Origin: Iris pallida
Lineage: Eukaryota > Streptophyta > Magnoliopsida > Asparagales > Iridaceae
Direction of reading: 5' to 3'
Length of the DNA: 64,000 bases
Assembly: GCA_029216955.1 (NCBI GenBank)
Contig: JANAVB010031417.1
Span: 15,831,555 to 15,895,554, forward strand
Shown: in pieces, positions 22,132 through 33,200 of the stretch
Layout of the letters: each line of letters starts with the position of its first letter
How positions within the stretch are numbered: position 1 is the stretch's first letter
Program-made: the position numbers and the translations under genes
Notes under the pieces: generated by a model
Databases searched by the model: none
Seen by the model: only the letters and a program-made list of their open reading frames with translations
What the model was told of the DNA's origin: nothing

Positions 22132-25100
22132 CTATGGGGAGGATGTCGTCATCCCGACGATCTGCCTGCAGTACTCAAACTTCCCCCTTGGTAGAATCTT
22201 CGTGAACATATCAGCTCCGTTGTCATCTGTATGCACCTTCTCAAGCTCCGCGTCCTTCTTTTCAACTACATCCCGTATCCAATGATACCGAGTCTCGATG
22301 TGCTTGGACCGGCTATGAAACGTCTGATTCTTCACAAGATGGATAGCACTCTGACTGTCGCAAAGCAAAGTATACTGCTCTTGCTTCAGTCCCATTTCCT
22401 GCAACAGCTTCTTCATCCACAACAGCTCCTTGCAAGCCTCCGTCGCCGCAATGTATTCCGCCTCCGTCGTCGACAAGGCAACACACTTCTGCAACCGCGA
22501 CTGCCACGACACTGCTCCTCCCGCAAACATCATCACGTAGCCTGAAGTCGATCTCCTCGTGTCTACATCTCCAGCCATATCAGCGTCAGTATACCCAACC
22601 AGCTTCGGCTTGTCACCACCAAAGGAAAGTTTCCAACCAGCAGTGCCCTGAAGATATCGTAGAATCCACTTGACCGCACTCCAATGTACCCTTCCAGGAT
22701 TCGAAAGATACCTGCTAACCGTACCAACTGCATGAGCAATATCTGGTCTCGTACACACCATAGCATACATAAGGCTTCCCACAGCTGAAGCATATGGAAC
22801 CCGCTCCATATCTTTCTTTTCGTCCTCGGTAGATGGACACTGCTCTTCAGTGAACTTAAAGTGAGCCGCGAGGGGGGAACTCACTTTCTTCGACCCGTCC
22901 ATCCCGAAACGCTGAAGTACCCGGTGAATGTACTTCTTTTGAGACAAGTGTAGCAGCTTGGACTCTCTCTCTCGGCTGATCTCCATCCCAAGAATAGTCT
23001 TCGCTGCGCCCAAATCCTTCATAGAGAAGGCCGCGCCCAGTTGGCGCTTCAACTCCGCTATCCTAGTGGCATTCCGACCCACTAATAGCATATCATCTAC
23101 ATAGAGCAATAAAATAATAAAATTATCCTCGGTAAAATACCTCACAAATGCACAATGATCCGACGTCGTCCGTGCATAACCATGCTCCCCCATAAACGAT
23201 TCGAACTTCCTGTACCACTGCCTCGGAGCCTGCTTCAGACCATACAAGCTCTTCCTCAACCGGCAGACCAAATGTGACTTGCCCTTCTCACAGAATCCCT
23301 CTGGCTGCTCCATGTACAACTCCTCCTCAAGATCACCGTGGAGGAATGCCGTCTTCACGTCCATCTGCTCGACCTCCAAGTCAAAACTGGCTGCTAATAC
23401 TAGCACCACCCGGATAGACGAATGCTTGACGACAGGCGAAAATATCTCATCATAATCCACGCCTTTCCGATGACCGTAGCCCTTGACTACCAGCCTCGCT
23501 TTGTATCGAGGGCGAGTAGCATCTTCCGTCTGCTTCACTCTGAACACCCATCGATTCTTCAAAGCCTTCTTGCCCTTTGGCAATCGCACCAGATCATAAG
23601 TGGAATTGGTGTGCAAGGAACTCATCTCCTCCTGTATAGCCACCATCCACTCCTGCCTGTGTTCGTCTTCCATAGCCTCTGCGAAACTTTCGGGCTCCTT
23701 CCCGTCAGTCAATAGCACATACTCATCCGGTGAGTATCTCGTAGATGGTCGACGATCCCTGTCACTCCTTCTCAGTGGAGCCACTGGTGCTGGCTGTATA
23801 CCGACAGCCTCCGCCCCTTCAGGAACTACCTCTCCGGCATGCTCATCCTCCTGAGGGACACCCTGACCACCATCAGCAGGCTGATGATCAAGGTTGGGAG
23901 CAACTCCATGTACCGGCTCCCCCATAACTGGATCCTCTGCGATGTCCTCTGGAAACTACTCGAAGCGAAATGACTCTAACTCAGGCAATTCCTCAGCCTC
24001 AGAAGGCGTCTCGGAATCCTGAGTGTTGGTCATGGTCTGATCCTCGACGAACACCACGTCCCTGCTTCTGTAGAGCTTTCCTTCCACTGGGTCGTAGAGT
24101 CTATAGCCAAACTCATCCCGACCATAGCCGACAAAGACGCATCGCCTCGTCTTCGGCTCAAGTTTGGTCCTCTCGTCCTTCGGTACATGCACGAAGGCTT
24201 TACAACCAAACGCCCGCAGGTGATTGTATGACGGCTCTTTGCCGTACCATACTTTATCAGGCACATCACCCTGCAAAGGAGCACTAGGAGACAAATTAAT
24301 AATATAAGCAGCTGTGAGAAGAGCCTCACCCCAATAACTGCCCGACAAGTTTGCTTATGACAGCAAACACCGCATCCTCTCCATCAGTGTCCTGTTCATG
24401 CGCTCCGCTACACCATTGAGCTGAGGTGTCTTTGGCGGAGTCTTCTGGTGTCGTATCCCTTGCTCTCTGCAATACGCATCAAAGGGACCGATGTATTCGC
24501 CGCCATTATCGGACCAAACACACAACAACTTCTTGCCCGTCTCCCTTTCAACAGAGGCCTGAAACTCCTTGAAAGTAGGCAGCACCTGATCCTTGGTCTT
24601 TAAGGCATAGACCCAAACCTTCCTGGAACAATCATCAATAAAAATCACAAAGTAAGAAGCACCACCAAGAGATTTTACCTTCATAGGACCGCAGACATCC
24701 GAGTGAATCAACTCGAGCAACGCCGGCTTCCTCGAACTTGGGTGACTTTGGAAAGACACCCTATTTTGCTTCCCAGCTAAACAGTGCGTGCATTTCTCCA
24801 ACTTTGTAGACTTGAGCCCTGGAATCATCTTCCTGTTCACCAAGTAGCTCATCCCCTTCTCGCTGATATGGCCGAGCCACCTGTGCCACAACTCGGTAGA
24901 CGCATCACTGACTGCGTTCACCTCTTGTGCCCCCTCTGCGCTCCCCTCCATATAGTAGAGACCGGACTTCTTGCTTCCTCTGGCAATCACCATCGAACCT
25001 CTGGAAAGCTTCCACTGACTGTTCCCGAAGAGACTGAAGAATCCCTCGTCATCCAACCTTCCAACCGACACCAGGTTGAAACGGATATCAGGGATATGAC

Positions 25101-26160
25101 GAACATCCTTGAGAACAAGAACCGCACCCGTCTTCGTTCTCAAATGCACATCTCCAACGGCAACCGCCTTCGACACATCTCCATTGCCCATCTTCAACAC
25201 GCCGCAGTCGCCTGTCGTGTAAGTGGCAAACAGTGCCCTATTGTGAGATACATGTGCTGAAGCCCCTGAGTCCACCAGCCAAGAATTGTCATCGCAGGCG
25301 AGGTTAGTAATGACCTCATCACCTACGACGATCACATCGCCTCCATGCATCGAGGCCGCCGCTGTAGTGTTCTCTTCTTGCTTCCCCTTGTCGCCCTTCT
25401 TCTCTCTCTTCCAAGCGAAACAATTCCGCTTGATATGGCCCTTCTTACCGCAATGGTAACACTCTGAGTCCTCGTAACGACCCTTGGACTTCCCCCTGCT
25501 CTTGTCTCTGCCACCACCTGGACCCCTGCTTTTGCCCCTTCCGCGGCTCTCTGAAACAAGTGCCTCTGAGTGGTGGGATGTGGATGAAGTGCCCTGAGAA
25601 CGTCTCCGCATCTCTTCATTCAACACTCCGCTCTTGGCAAACTCCAGACTGACCACGCCCTCTGGAGCAGAAGCGATCATAGATACTCGTACGGTCTCCC
25701 ACGAGTCTGGCAATGTACACAGCAGCCACAGTCCCTGAACTTCGTCGTCGAACTTGACTCCCATAGAAGATAGCTGGTCAACCACGCCCTGGAACTCACT
25801 CAAGTGATCCGAAATAGACGCCCCATCCTTGTACCGCAGATCCATCATCGTTCGGATCAGGAACAACTTGTTTACCCCGGTCTTCTTCGCATACAAGGAT
25901 TCCAGCTTATCCCACAACGTCTTCGCGTGCTCAATATTGGCAACGTGGTTGTACACGTTCTCATCAACAAACTGCCGTATGTACCCACACACCTGTATGT
26001 GCTCGAACTTCCAGTCCTCCTCGGATTTATCACTGGGCCTCTCGGTTGCAAACACGGGTAGATGTAGCTTCTTGACAAATAGCAAATCCTTCATCTTGCT
26101 CCGCCAATAATGATAGTTTGTGCCATTGAGGTTCACCATGCGCACCGACTTCGCGTCCAT
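22132..26160 (-). pseudogene. copia gag-pol polyprotein, full length with two in-frame stops
   Basis: One frame of 1,342 codons starts at the ATG at 26160. Domains in order are gag, a zinc knuckle C-Y-H-C-G-K-K-G-H-I-K-R-N-C near residue 235, protease with L-V-D-S-G-A-S-A-H, and integrase. Integrase has the H-x-H-C-C region starting H-R-W-L-G-H and the acidic residues in H-S-D-V-C-G-P, W-S-D-N-G-G-E and V-A-E-R-M-N-R. Reverse transcriptase has L-L-Y-V-D-D-M-L-L, and RNase H has C-D-S-Q-S-A-I-H-L. The frame stops at codon 602 (TAA, 24357-24355) within integrase and at codon 735 (TAG, 23958-23956) between integrase and reverse transcriptase. With no other lesion and near-identical LTRs, it was lost very recently or is mobilised in trans. 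Confidence 0.94.
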
Positions 26161-26209
26161 CTCTCCTCTCTGGTTCCTCTGTCAACTCCTGACACCCTTT
26201 GAACCCAAA

Positions 26210-26221
26210 GCTCTGATACCA
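26210..26221 (-). other. Primer binding site of copia copy 2 (initiator Met tRNA)
   Basis: Minus strand TGGTATCAGAGC, three bases inside the 5' LTR. Confidence 0.92.
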
Positions 26222-26224
26222 CTC

Positions 26225-27015
26225 TGTTGGAAAAGAAGCGCGGAAACCTTTCCCCAAACCGGAGAGTACCTGCGAGAGGACCGAGCAATACAACGCACGA
26301 ACCCAAAAATAGCCACACAAAAACAATCACGCAGACACAGAGAATTTTTGACGTGGAAACCCTTGCGGGAAAAAACCACGGGACGATCGGAGTCTAACCC
26401 TGAGAAGCCTCCACTAATGGAATAGAAGAATTACACCCTCTACAAACTCCTCCCGATCCAAACCGGATCCCCACAACACTCAGAGATAAGAACAATGATT
26501 ACAAGGCTACGAAGAGCGAGAACGACGAGTAGAGATTACCCGAACACGATCTCCTTCGAAAACGACCTTCAATCCTCCGTCTTCTTCTCCGAAGTTGCAA
26601 TGGCACTCTTGCCTCCTTCTCTCTCAAACTTGTGTTATGTTGCGCTTGTGAATTAGGGTTGAGAAAACTCAATATATCTCCCTAATCCCGCAACCAACCT
26701 GGACCGTTGGATTAGATCCAATGATGAAAACTCATCCAGAAATCCGCTTCAGCCCCCGACACACAGAGTTCGGCCAGAACTCTGTGTGGGGCAACCAGCA
26801 CCTACTGGCCAAACCCTGGAACGGCCAGACCGAGTTCGGCCCGAACTCGCCATGGGACCGAGTTCGGCCCGAACTCGGATCCCCTGCTTCCAGCAGCTCC
26901 AGCAGCAACAGCAGCAGCTCCACGTCTACTTCCCGAGCTTCTTCGACACACGAACGGCGCTCGTCGCACTCCGGGGCTTTCTCCACATAGGTTGGGAACC
27001 CCACCCACTCCAACA
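26225..27015 (-). repeat. 5' LTR of copia copy 2
   Basis: TGTTGG...CCAACA, 791 bp, ending directly against the target duplication AAATA. Confidence 0.96.
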
Positions 27016-27020
27016 AAATA

Positions 27021-28639
27021 AGCTTGATCATATAAAACAACATTAAAAGAGTGTGCACCTTATTTCGATGCTGATCTGAATGGCTTATATATTCCAAAGG
27101 GAGTCGTGCACCTTTCGATAACTTAGCAAGAACTGATATCAGATCGTCTAATTTTTATATCTCTTCTCCAGCAAACTTCTTTATGATGGCATGGCAAGGA
27201 ACACCAGCACGATAGAGCATGTATTTGCAAGACAATACTCAACCCCGGTGGTTTCAAAACAAGAAGTCAGGAAAGCAGTATATATAATAAGCGACATAGC
27301 TAACACATCATGCTTCTTGTCCTACTAAAAACTCATTGGATGTTGAAGTTCCTAATTAAAACAACAAAGTAAGCATTCACAGAAATGATGAAATAACAAC
27401 AAATAAAAATCAAAGCATTGTTTTGAAACAACAGTGTGATAACTTATATTATCATTTAAACACTATGTTGCTCGTATGGACACATTTTGATGTCATATGG
27501 AAACTGCACCAAATTTTGTTTTTATTATTTGCACATCCTTATCGTATCTCACGTATCTTTTAGTACCACTTTATAACAATCAAAGACTTCAACTTTCCAA
27601 CATGGGTATCATCCAAGCTTCAAACTACTACTCACTCTAGATAGATGAAATGGAAAAGGCCGTTGTAGATGAACAATGGAACAATCAAAACTTTTAACAA
27701 CGTGAAATCATCAAAATCCCTATGAAATCACTTGGCTTCATCCAAAACCCTAACTTCCAACTGAGCCTTCTCCTAAAACCATCGTGCAACCCAGAACTCC
27801 CTCCCAAAACCCATACAAAATTGAACTTTCCAACATGATAACAATCAAAATCTATCACACACACACACACAAAAATCAATCAATCGAGAGAGGTTTTGAA
27901 GGGAGACCTTACTGTGGAGGTGGGAGAAAACCCCGACGTAGGTCGCTGAGGGGGAGGTGAGCACTTGCCCCTGTTCCTCCAGGGAGGAGTTGGCGTATAC
28001 GACGACGATGGAGAAGTCACCGAAGGCGTGGGGCTTCAGGTCGAGGTGTCACGGTAGGCCGTCCCCATCGCCGTCGAGGTGCCACAACATCGACTTTCGG
28101 GTAGAGGTCGACGAAGATGTTGACTTCTTCTAGGGCCTGCACAAAAGTTATGGTTCTGAGAGAAAGGGAGGAAGGGAGAAATTAAAACCCTATTTTAGCG
28201 TTCTTACCATTGTGGAGGAAGGAGTGGCGCTCTTGTAGTGGCGTTAGTGAACGTCGGCTCGAGAAGTCGACAGGGACTTTGGGAGTTTCTAAGGGATTAT
28301 TCTCAACGAGGAAGCTCGATGAGGACTTTGGGAGAAGTCGAAAGGGACTTTGGGAGTTTCCACGGCTGGAGAAGTCCCCGTCGCCTTCGGCTGGCGAAGT
28401 TCAAAAAGAGGATGCCGATGGTGTCGTTGCGGGTGCTAGATGGCCCGCAGAGGATTCGACGAGGAAGAGGAAGGGGGTGGGCTTGAGGGACAAGAAGAAG
28501 AAAATTAGGGATAAATGGGATTGGAATTGGGATTGGATTTGGGAGGAAGTAAAAAATCTTGGCCCTAGTATATATGTGAGAGAGAGAGACGGGTTCCACC
28601 CTAGTATATAAGTAATTAAAAGTAAAAGATTAAAATATA
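27021..28639. other. CACTA interior right of the copia element, no recognisable gene
   Basis: Several open stretches on both strands (for example 28210-28611 plus and 28599-28303 minus) are low-complexity Gly/Arg/Lys or Pro/Leu products of a GAAGTC/GACTTTGGGAG-type duplicated segment near 28255-28370. I do not support a gene. Confidence 0.35.
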
Positions 28640-28871
28640 TTCCACGTCTTTTCTTGCATAGATAAAAGATGACATCCATAAAAAAAATTTACGACCCTTA
28701 TTTTTCTAATCGTCATCTTAATATATTTTTTATGACACTATTTTTTTGAGTATCGTTGATTACGTTATTAATGATAGTCATCTAAAGAGCTGACATTGAA
28801 ATTATCACTAATGACATTTTTTTACGAGTGTCATCTATAAAGTGTCATTGTTAACGATTTTTGTAGTAGTG
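28640..28871. repeat. Right subterminal region of the CACTA element
   Basis: It contains dispersed GATGAC and GTCATC motifs like the left end, fewer and more diverged, and finishes with the TIR. Confidence 0.8.
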
Positions 28872-29079
28872 AACTCCGATCATCGCTCATCTTCTTCTTC
28901 TTCTTCTTCGACAATTAGGTCAATTATGGAGAGAAGATTTTCTTTTTTTCCATAAGAGTTAGCATCGTTTTGAAAGAAGAACGAAAACTCTGGAATCTTT
29001 ATTCAAGTCAAATTTTTTTCCACAAAACAAAAAAAATGAAAAAATTAGGTTTCTGTCAACTGTTCTCCGTCGATATCAC

Positions 29080-29830
29080 ATGAAGAATAGTCATTCTCCT
29101 GCATTTTTAACAATGAGAATGCCATTCTCCGTGTTGAATGGCATTCTCCGTGTTTCTAACACGGAGAATGGACATTCTCCTGTGTTTTAACATTTGAATG
29201 ACCATTCTCTGTGTCATTTAACACGGAGAATATCATTCTCTGTATTATTTAGCATAGAGAATGGCCATTCTCCGTGTAATTTAGAAACGGAGAATGTCAT
29301 TCTCCGTACTAAATTACACGGAGAATGGTCATTCTCCTACGTTTTAACACTGGGAATAACCATTTTCCGTGTAAATTAACACGGAGAATGTCATTGTCCG
29401 TTTTAATTAAGATGGAGAATGTCATTCTTCATTTTATTTAACACGGAGAATGACATTCTCCATGTTAATTTACACGGAGAATGGCATTCTCCGTGTTTCT
29501 AACACGGAGAATGACCATTCTCCGTGTAATTTAGAAACGGAGAATGCCATTCTCCGTACTAAATTACACGAAGAATGGTCATTCTCCTACGTTTTAACAC
29601 TGGAAATAACCATTCTCCGTGTAAATTAACACGGAGAATGTCATTCTCCGTTTTAATTAAGACGGAGAATGCCATTCTCCGTTTTATTTAACACGGAGAA
29701 TGACATTCTCCGCGTTAATTTACACGGAGAATGTCATTCTCCGTGTTTCTAACACGGAGAATGGCCATTCTCCTGCGTTTTAACACTGTAATGACCATTC
29801 TCCGTGCTAAATTACACGGAGAATGACATC
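29080..29830. repeat. Minisatellite of about 25 palindromes with core GGAGAATGnCATTCTCC
   Basis: The core is its own reverse complement and recurs every 25-35 bases, joined by short AT-rich linkers such as GTGTTTCTAACAC and GTAATTTAGAAACG that are partly palindromic themselves. A higher-order period of about 250 bases is visible, for example GTGTAATTTAGAAACGG at 29274 and 29524. The transcript of either strand could fold into consecutive hairpins. There is no coding capacity and no CRISPR-like unique spacer. Confidence 0.93.
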
Positions 29831-30074
29831 TCTTATCTTTTCTTCCACTTTTTCTTCCACTTTTTCTTTCATACCCTATATTTTTTTTTACTTTCTTTTC
29901 TTCCACTTTTTCTTTCATACCAAACAAAGGAAGATGCATCTCTTATCTTTTCCATCTTTGCTACCAAACACAAAGGAAGTAAATGGTCTTTCCTTTCCAT
30001 ATGAAAGAAAAATGAATCCTTATCTTTTTTTTCTTCCTTCCACTTTTCCATCCTTCTTACCAAACACAGCCTAA
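29831..30074. other. Pyrimidine-rich stretch between the minisatellite and duplication copy B
   Basis: Repeated TCTTATCTTTTCTTCCAC-like and ACCAAACACA-like strings on the plus strand. The ORFs are low complexity and not genes. Confidence 0.5.
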
Positions 30075-30135
30075 GTTTTTGAAAAATTATCAAATGTTGT
30101 CACGTGTTGATAGAACTTTCGGTTGGATGGTTGTG

Positions 30136-30852
30136 GGGTAAAGTGCATTTAAACCCTCCCTAGAGTTGCCTCGTTCGCAAAATAAGACTCCTTAGACCAA
30201 AAATGCAGTTTGGTCCCACTTAGTTCGTCCGCGCGAGCGATTTACCTCCTACCGTCTATTTTGCCGTTAAATGGCTGTTAACTTTTTTTTTAAAATTAAA
30301 AAAATACCTAAACTACCCCTCCCCTATTGTCCTACCAGCACCCCCCCCCCCCCCCTCCCTACCCCCCCTCCACCGGCCAGCCCCTCCGCCGGCCGACCTC
30401 CTCCCCCCGACCCCCCCCCTCCTCCCTCCGCCAGCCCTTGCGACCCCCCCCCCTCCTCCCTCCGCCAGCCCCCCTCCCCCCGACCCCCCTCCTCCCTCCA
30501 CCGGCCAGCCCCTCCGCCGGCCGGCCTCCTCCCCCCCCACCTCCCTCCGCCAGCCCTTCCGACCCCCCTCCTCCTCCCTCCGCCAGCCCCCCCTCCCCCC
30601 TCCCCGCCCTCCTCCCTCCGTCGGCGAGCTCCCCTCCCCCCACCCCTCCTTCCGCCGGCGAGCGTCCGCCCCCACCACCGGAGAGAGAGGGGGGGGGGGG
30701 GATAGTGAGGGAGGGACAAAATCGTCTTTTAGACGATTTTTAACGGCGGAGGGATATTTTGAGCATTTTTGTAATATTTTGGATTTTTCGAATCATGAAA
30801 TTTTTAATTGCATTTCCGTAAAATCTAAGGGGGGTTTAGTTGCACTTAACCC
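30136..30852. mobile_element. Mutator-type MITE (717 bp) with a C-rich interior
   Basis: The ends GGGTAAAGTGCATTTAAACC and GGTTTAGTTGCACTTAACCC form an inverted repeat of about 27 bases. The flanks ATGGTTGTG and GTGGTTGTG are a 9 bp target duplication with one mismatch. Copies A and C have the empty site. The interior (about 30340-30690) is a CCTCC/GCCAGCCC-rich pyrimidine tract on the plus strand. It leaves long but meaningless Pro-rich or Gly-rich ORFs in several frames. Confidence 0.85.
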
Positions 30853-31554
30853 GTGGTTGTGATGTATCTATTTGAAAGTTCGATACACTTTTTTTTGCAA
30901 CAAATGCAGACTAACTACGGCTTTTGGAACTCTGATAGGTGGCAGCAATCCAAACCGAAAGGAGAAGGGGCTTGCTAATTATGTTCCATCGAGAGAGTCG
31001 ACAACTCTAATGGAAGTTTGAGTTGGAGTTAGAAATGGGTGGGTATGGTGGGGAAGCTAGCTAGCGATGGTACCAAGTGGAGAGTACTCGGAAGTGTTGG
31101 TTCGTTTCAGCTTCGTTTCAATTCAAAGGGAGGGTCTTTTTGACCGATTCTGATTAGGAATCAGACTTATAATTATTAGTCATGGGTCGGCAGCAACGAG
31201 TATCAATCAATCGATCGATCGACAATTATTTGAGAAACCTGCCATTGCCCACATTGATATCGACTGTCACGATGACCAGGTGTCGCATATATATTTTTAG
31301 TGGTCTCTCTCTTCTGTTCTTGACTCATTACTGATTTTTGCATGCACTGCACGCTGCCTTCGTCCATCTAGAAGTAGAAACAAGTGTTGTTGCATAATAA
31401 GCCTGTCCCTGGCTTTATTAGGTTGAAGTTTCCGGAGAACTTTTCCAAAGCCGGATTTGAATTCAATATTATTAGCCTCCTCCTCTCCCAATAAGCATTA
31501 ACCACTTGAATCAATACACACACTTTTGACAACTTTTGTTTGTTTTATATAGTG

Positions 31555-32004
31555 CAAGGTTCGCATTATCGATGTCGGATCCGTGTTATCGACAATATCT
31601 AAGGTTGAATCGGTATTGGTAGTTTTGGATCGGAGAATCAATTTTCTTTTTGGTATCGAAAACAAAATAATTATTACAAATTTAGAAAATAATATTTTTA
31701 TATATTTAGATATATTTTAAGTATATTATGTGTTATTTCTTAATAGTTTTGAAATTCAATAAAATAATAGTCATTCTTACTGATTGGTTTTTCCTGCCAT
31801 AAATATTATTTATTTATTTATATGTTTTTACACCATTGCTATTAGTCTTTTTCTTTCAATTTTGTCTACCAAATTGACTGGAAAAGAGATCACAAACGTC
31901 GGTATCGATCAATATATCAATAACGGTCGGTATCGAATCGAGACATGCTAAACTATATCGATCTCGGCCGCCGTATCGGATCCGTATCGACCGATACCAC
32001 TATG
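31555..32004. mobile_element. hAT-like MITE in copy B (450 bp)
   Basis: Flanked on both sides by ATATAGTG (31547-31554 and 32005-32012), a perfect 8 bp target duplication. The sequence is rich in CGGTATCG strings. The same insertion is at 39084-39525 in copy C, so it predates the duplication. Confidence 0.78.
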
Positions 32005-32024
32005 ATATAGTGTTTACAACTGTA

Positions 32025-33200
32025 TAAACATAGGCGGATGTATTGGTTGGCTGGGGTAGACTCCAGCCCACTCAAATTTTTAAGGAAAAATTATATATAT
32101 TTATATATATATCCCACCAGCTCCTTGTCCAGCACCATATTTCTGCCTCTCTAACTCTTACCCAGTTCCTAGCCCCCCCCCCCCCGCCCCCCCCCCCCCC
32201 CTCTTCCGTATACAGTTGATAGGTTGTTAGATTGTGACTAACACAAGTTTATTGGAAATTGGAAAGAAAGCGTAATCTCTATAGCCTTACATGTGACTGA
32301 CAAAAGTTCAGTTGTTATTACTTCGTAATTATTTGAAGTTGTAAGCATAATATATTATTCCTCCACATTTGAGTGTCCAAATAATTTTGATAAGTTCACA
32401 ACTAAAATTAAAGTATTATTTTGTATAAGGGTACCAGGTTTAGGACATAATTAGACTTTGGATACTGGATTTGTCCGTTTTAGAATTTAGGTACCCAACT
32501 TTTTAGTGACGAACATTCGTCATTAAAACATTCATTCGTCATTGAAAGTCAAATTTCGTCACTAAAACGTTACTAATAAAATTCGAGTACCCAAAGTCTA
32601 ACACAGACAAACCCGGTACCCAAAGTATAATTATGTTCTAAACCTGATACTCTTTTTAGTGACACATTTAGTGACGAACAATCGTCATTAAAAGATTCAT
32701 TTTTGTTACTAAAAAAGTTAGAGTACCCAAAATCTAAAACGGACAAACCCAGTACCCAAGTCTAATTAGTTCTAAACCTGCTACCCTTATACAAAATAAT
32801 CCTTAAAATAAATATGCTTGAACAGAAGCTTATAATCGACAAGTCTAAGTCTCTCCGCTGGCACTACCCTCGTCGTCCGAACCTCTGCACCTACCGCAAG
32901 TTCTGCCACATCACGAATCATCTTCTTCTAATGGTGAAAGAGGATACCAAAGACTTTCAGTGTTCGAGTTTATACCTAAAAGAGTACCTGATAAACTAGA
33001 TAATTTTTGTCCGGTTCCTACTTATTTTATTATGTTGGACACAGTTCTACATTAGCCAGACACGGTATGGTATGGACATGATCAGATATGTACATGACGA
33101 TACTGACACAACATTTATTTTGTTAATTTTTTTTTTAGATGCGTTTTAAGTTCAGTTCGAAATAAACTAAAATTCTGACTCTGCCCTTGGAAATAAAGCA
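32025..33200. other. Insertion specific to duplication copy B, containing a further MITE
   Basis: Copy C lacks this block. It opens with a CATAGGCGGATG...CCAGCCCAC stretch also seen near 52285. It contains a poly-C run at 32167-32201 and the inverted-repeat element at 32415-32800. No gene seen. Confidence 0.55.
32415..32800. mobile_element. MITE-like element with inverted repeats of about 85 bp
   Basis: The left end ATTATTTTGTATAAGGGTA is mirrored at the right by TACCCTTATACAAAATAAT (one mismatch). The GTACCCAAAGTCTAA-type strings recur in both orientations. No clean target duplication was identified. Confidence 0.6.

Larger units (their letters stand above)
21324..27015 (-). mobile_element. 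Complete young Ty1/copia retrotransposon copy 2 (5,692 bp, target duplication AAATA)
   Basis: Two 791 bp LTRs (21324-22114 and 26225-27015) bound the element. AAATA stands on both sides (21319-21323 and 27016-27020). I find only two differences between the LTRs. The primer binding site (26221-26210) and the purine tract (22128-22115) sit in the expected places for a minus-strand element. The gag-pol is one frame with two nonsense codons. It is nested in the CACTA element and is therefore younger than the CACTA insertion. Confidence 0.97.
12710..28871. mobile_element. Complete CACTA (En/Spm-type) DNA transposon, 16,162 bp including a nested copia element
   Basis: The left end reads CACTACTACAAAAA and the right end TTTTTGTAGTAGTG, a perfect 14-base terminal inverted repeat. 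Both ends are flanked by the trinucleotide AAC (12707-12709 and 28872-28874), the 3 bp target duplication typical of CACTA elements. Subterminal arrays of GATGAC/GTCATC motifs lie inside both ends. Without the nested copia copy and its target duplication the element is about 10.5 kb. I see no TNP2-like transposase, so it is probably non-autonomous. It carries fragments of several host genes, mostly on the minus strand. Confidence 0.9.

Noticed and set aside
22231..25260. Plus-strand ORFs inside copia copy 2
   Set aside because: Shadows of the gag-pol frame; the equivalent shadows appear in copy 1.
28210..28679. Overlapping ORFs on both strands near the right end of the CACTA element
   Set aside because: Low complexity, with frames open on both strands and no domain signature, so not supportable as a transposase or captured gene.
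12598..28910. (CTT)n patches on both sides of the CACTA insertion, first read as a long target duplication
   Set aside because: They are at different distances from the ends (about 90 and 18 bases). The true duplication is the adjoining AAC.
29080..29830. Regular spaced repeats resembling a CRISPR array
   Set aside because: The genome is a plant, the repeats are palindromic minisatellite units, and the intervals repeat too instead of being unique spacers.
30271..30743. Long overlapping ORFs encoding Pro-rich (plus) or Gly/Arg-rich (minus) proteins
   Set aside because: All come from the C-rich tract of a MITE. Several frames are open on both strands, there is no conserved domain, and the empty site exists in the duplicate copies.
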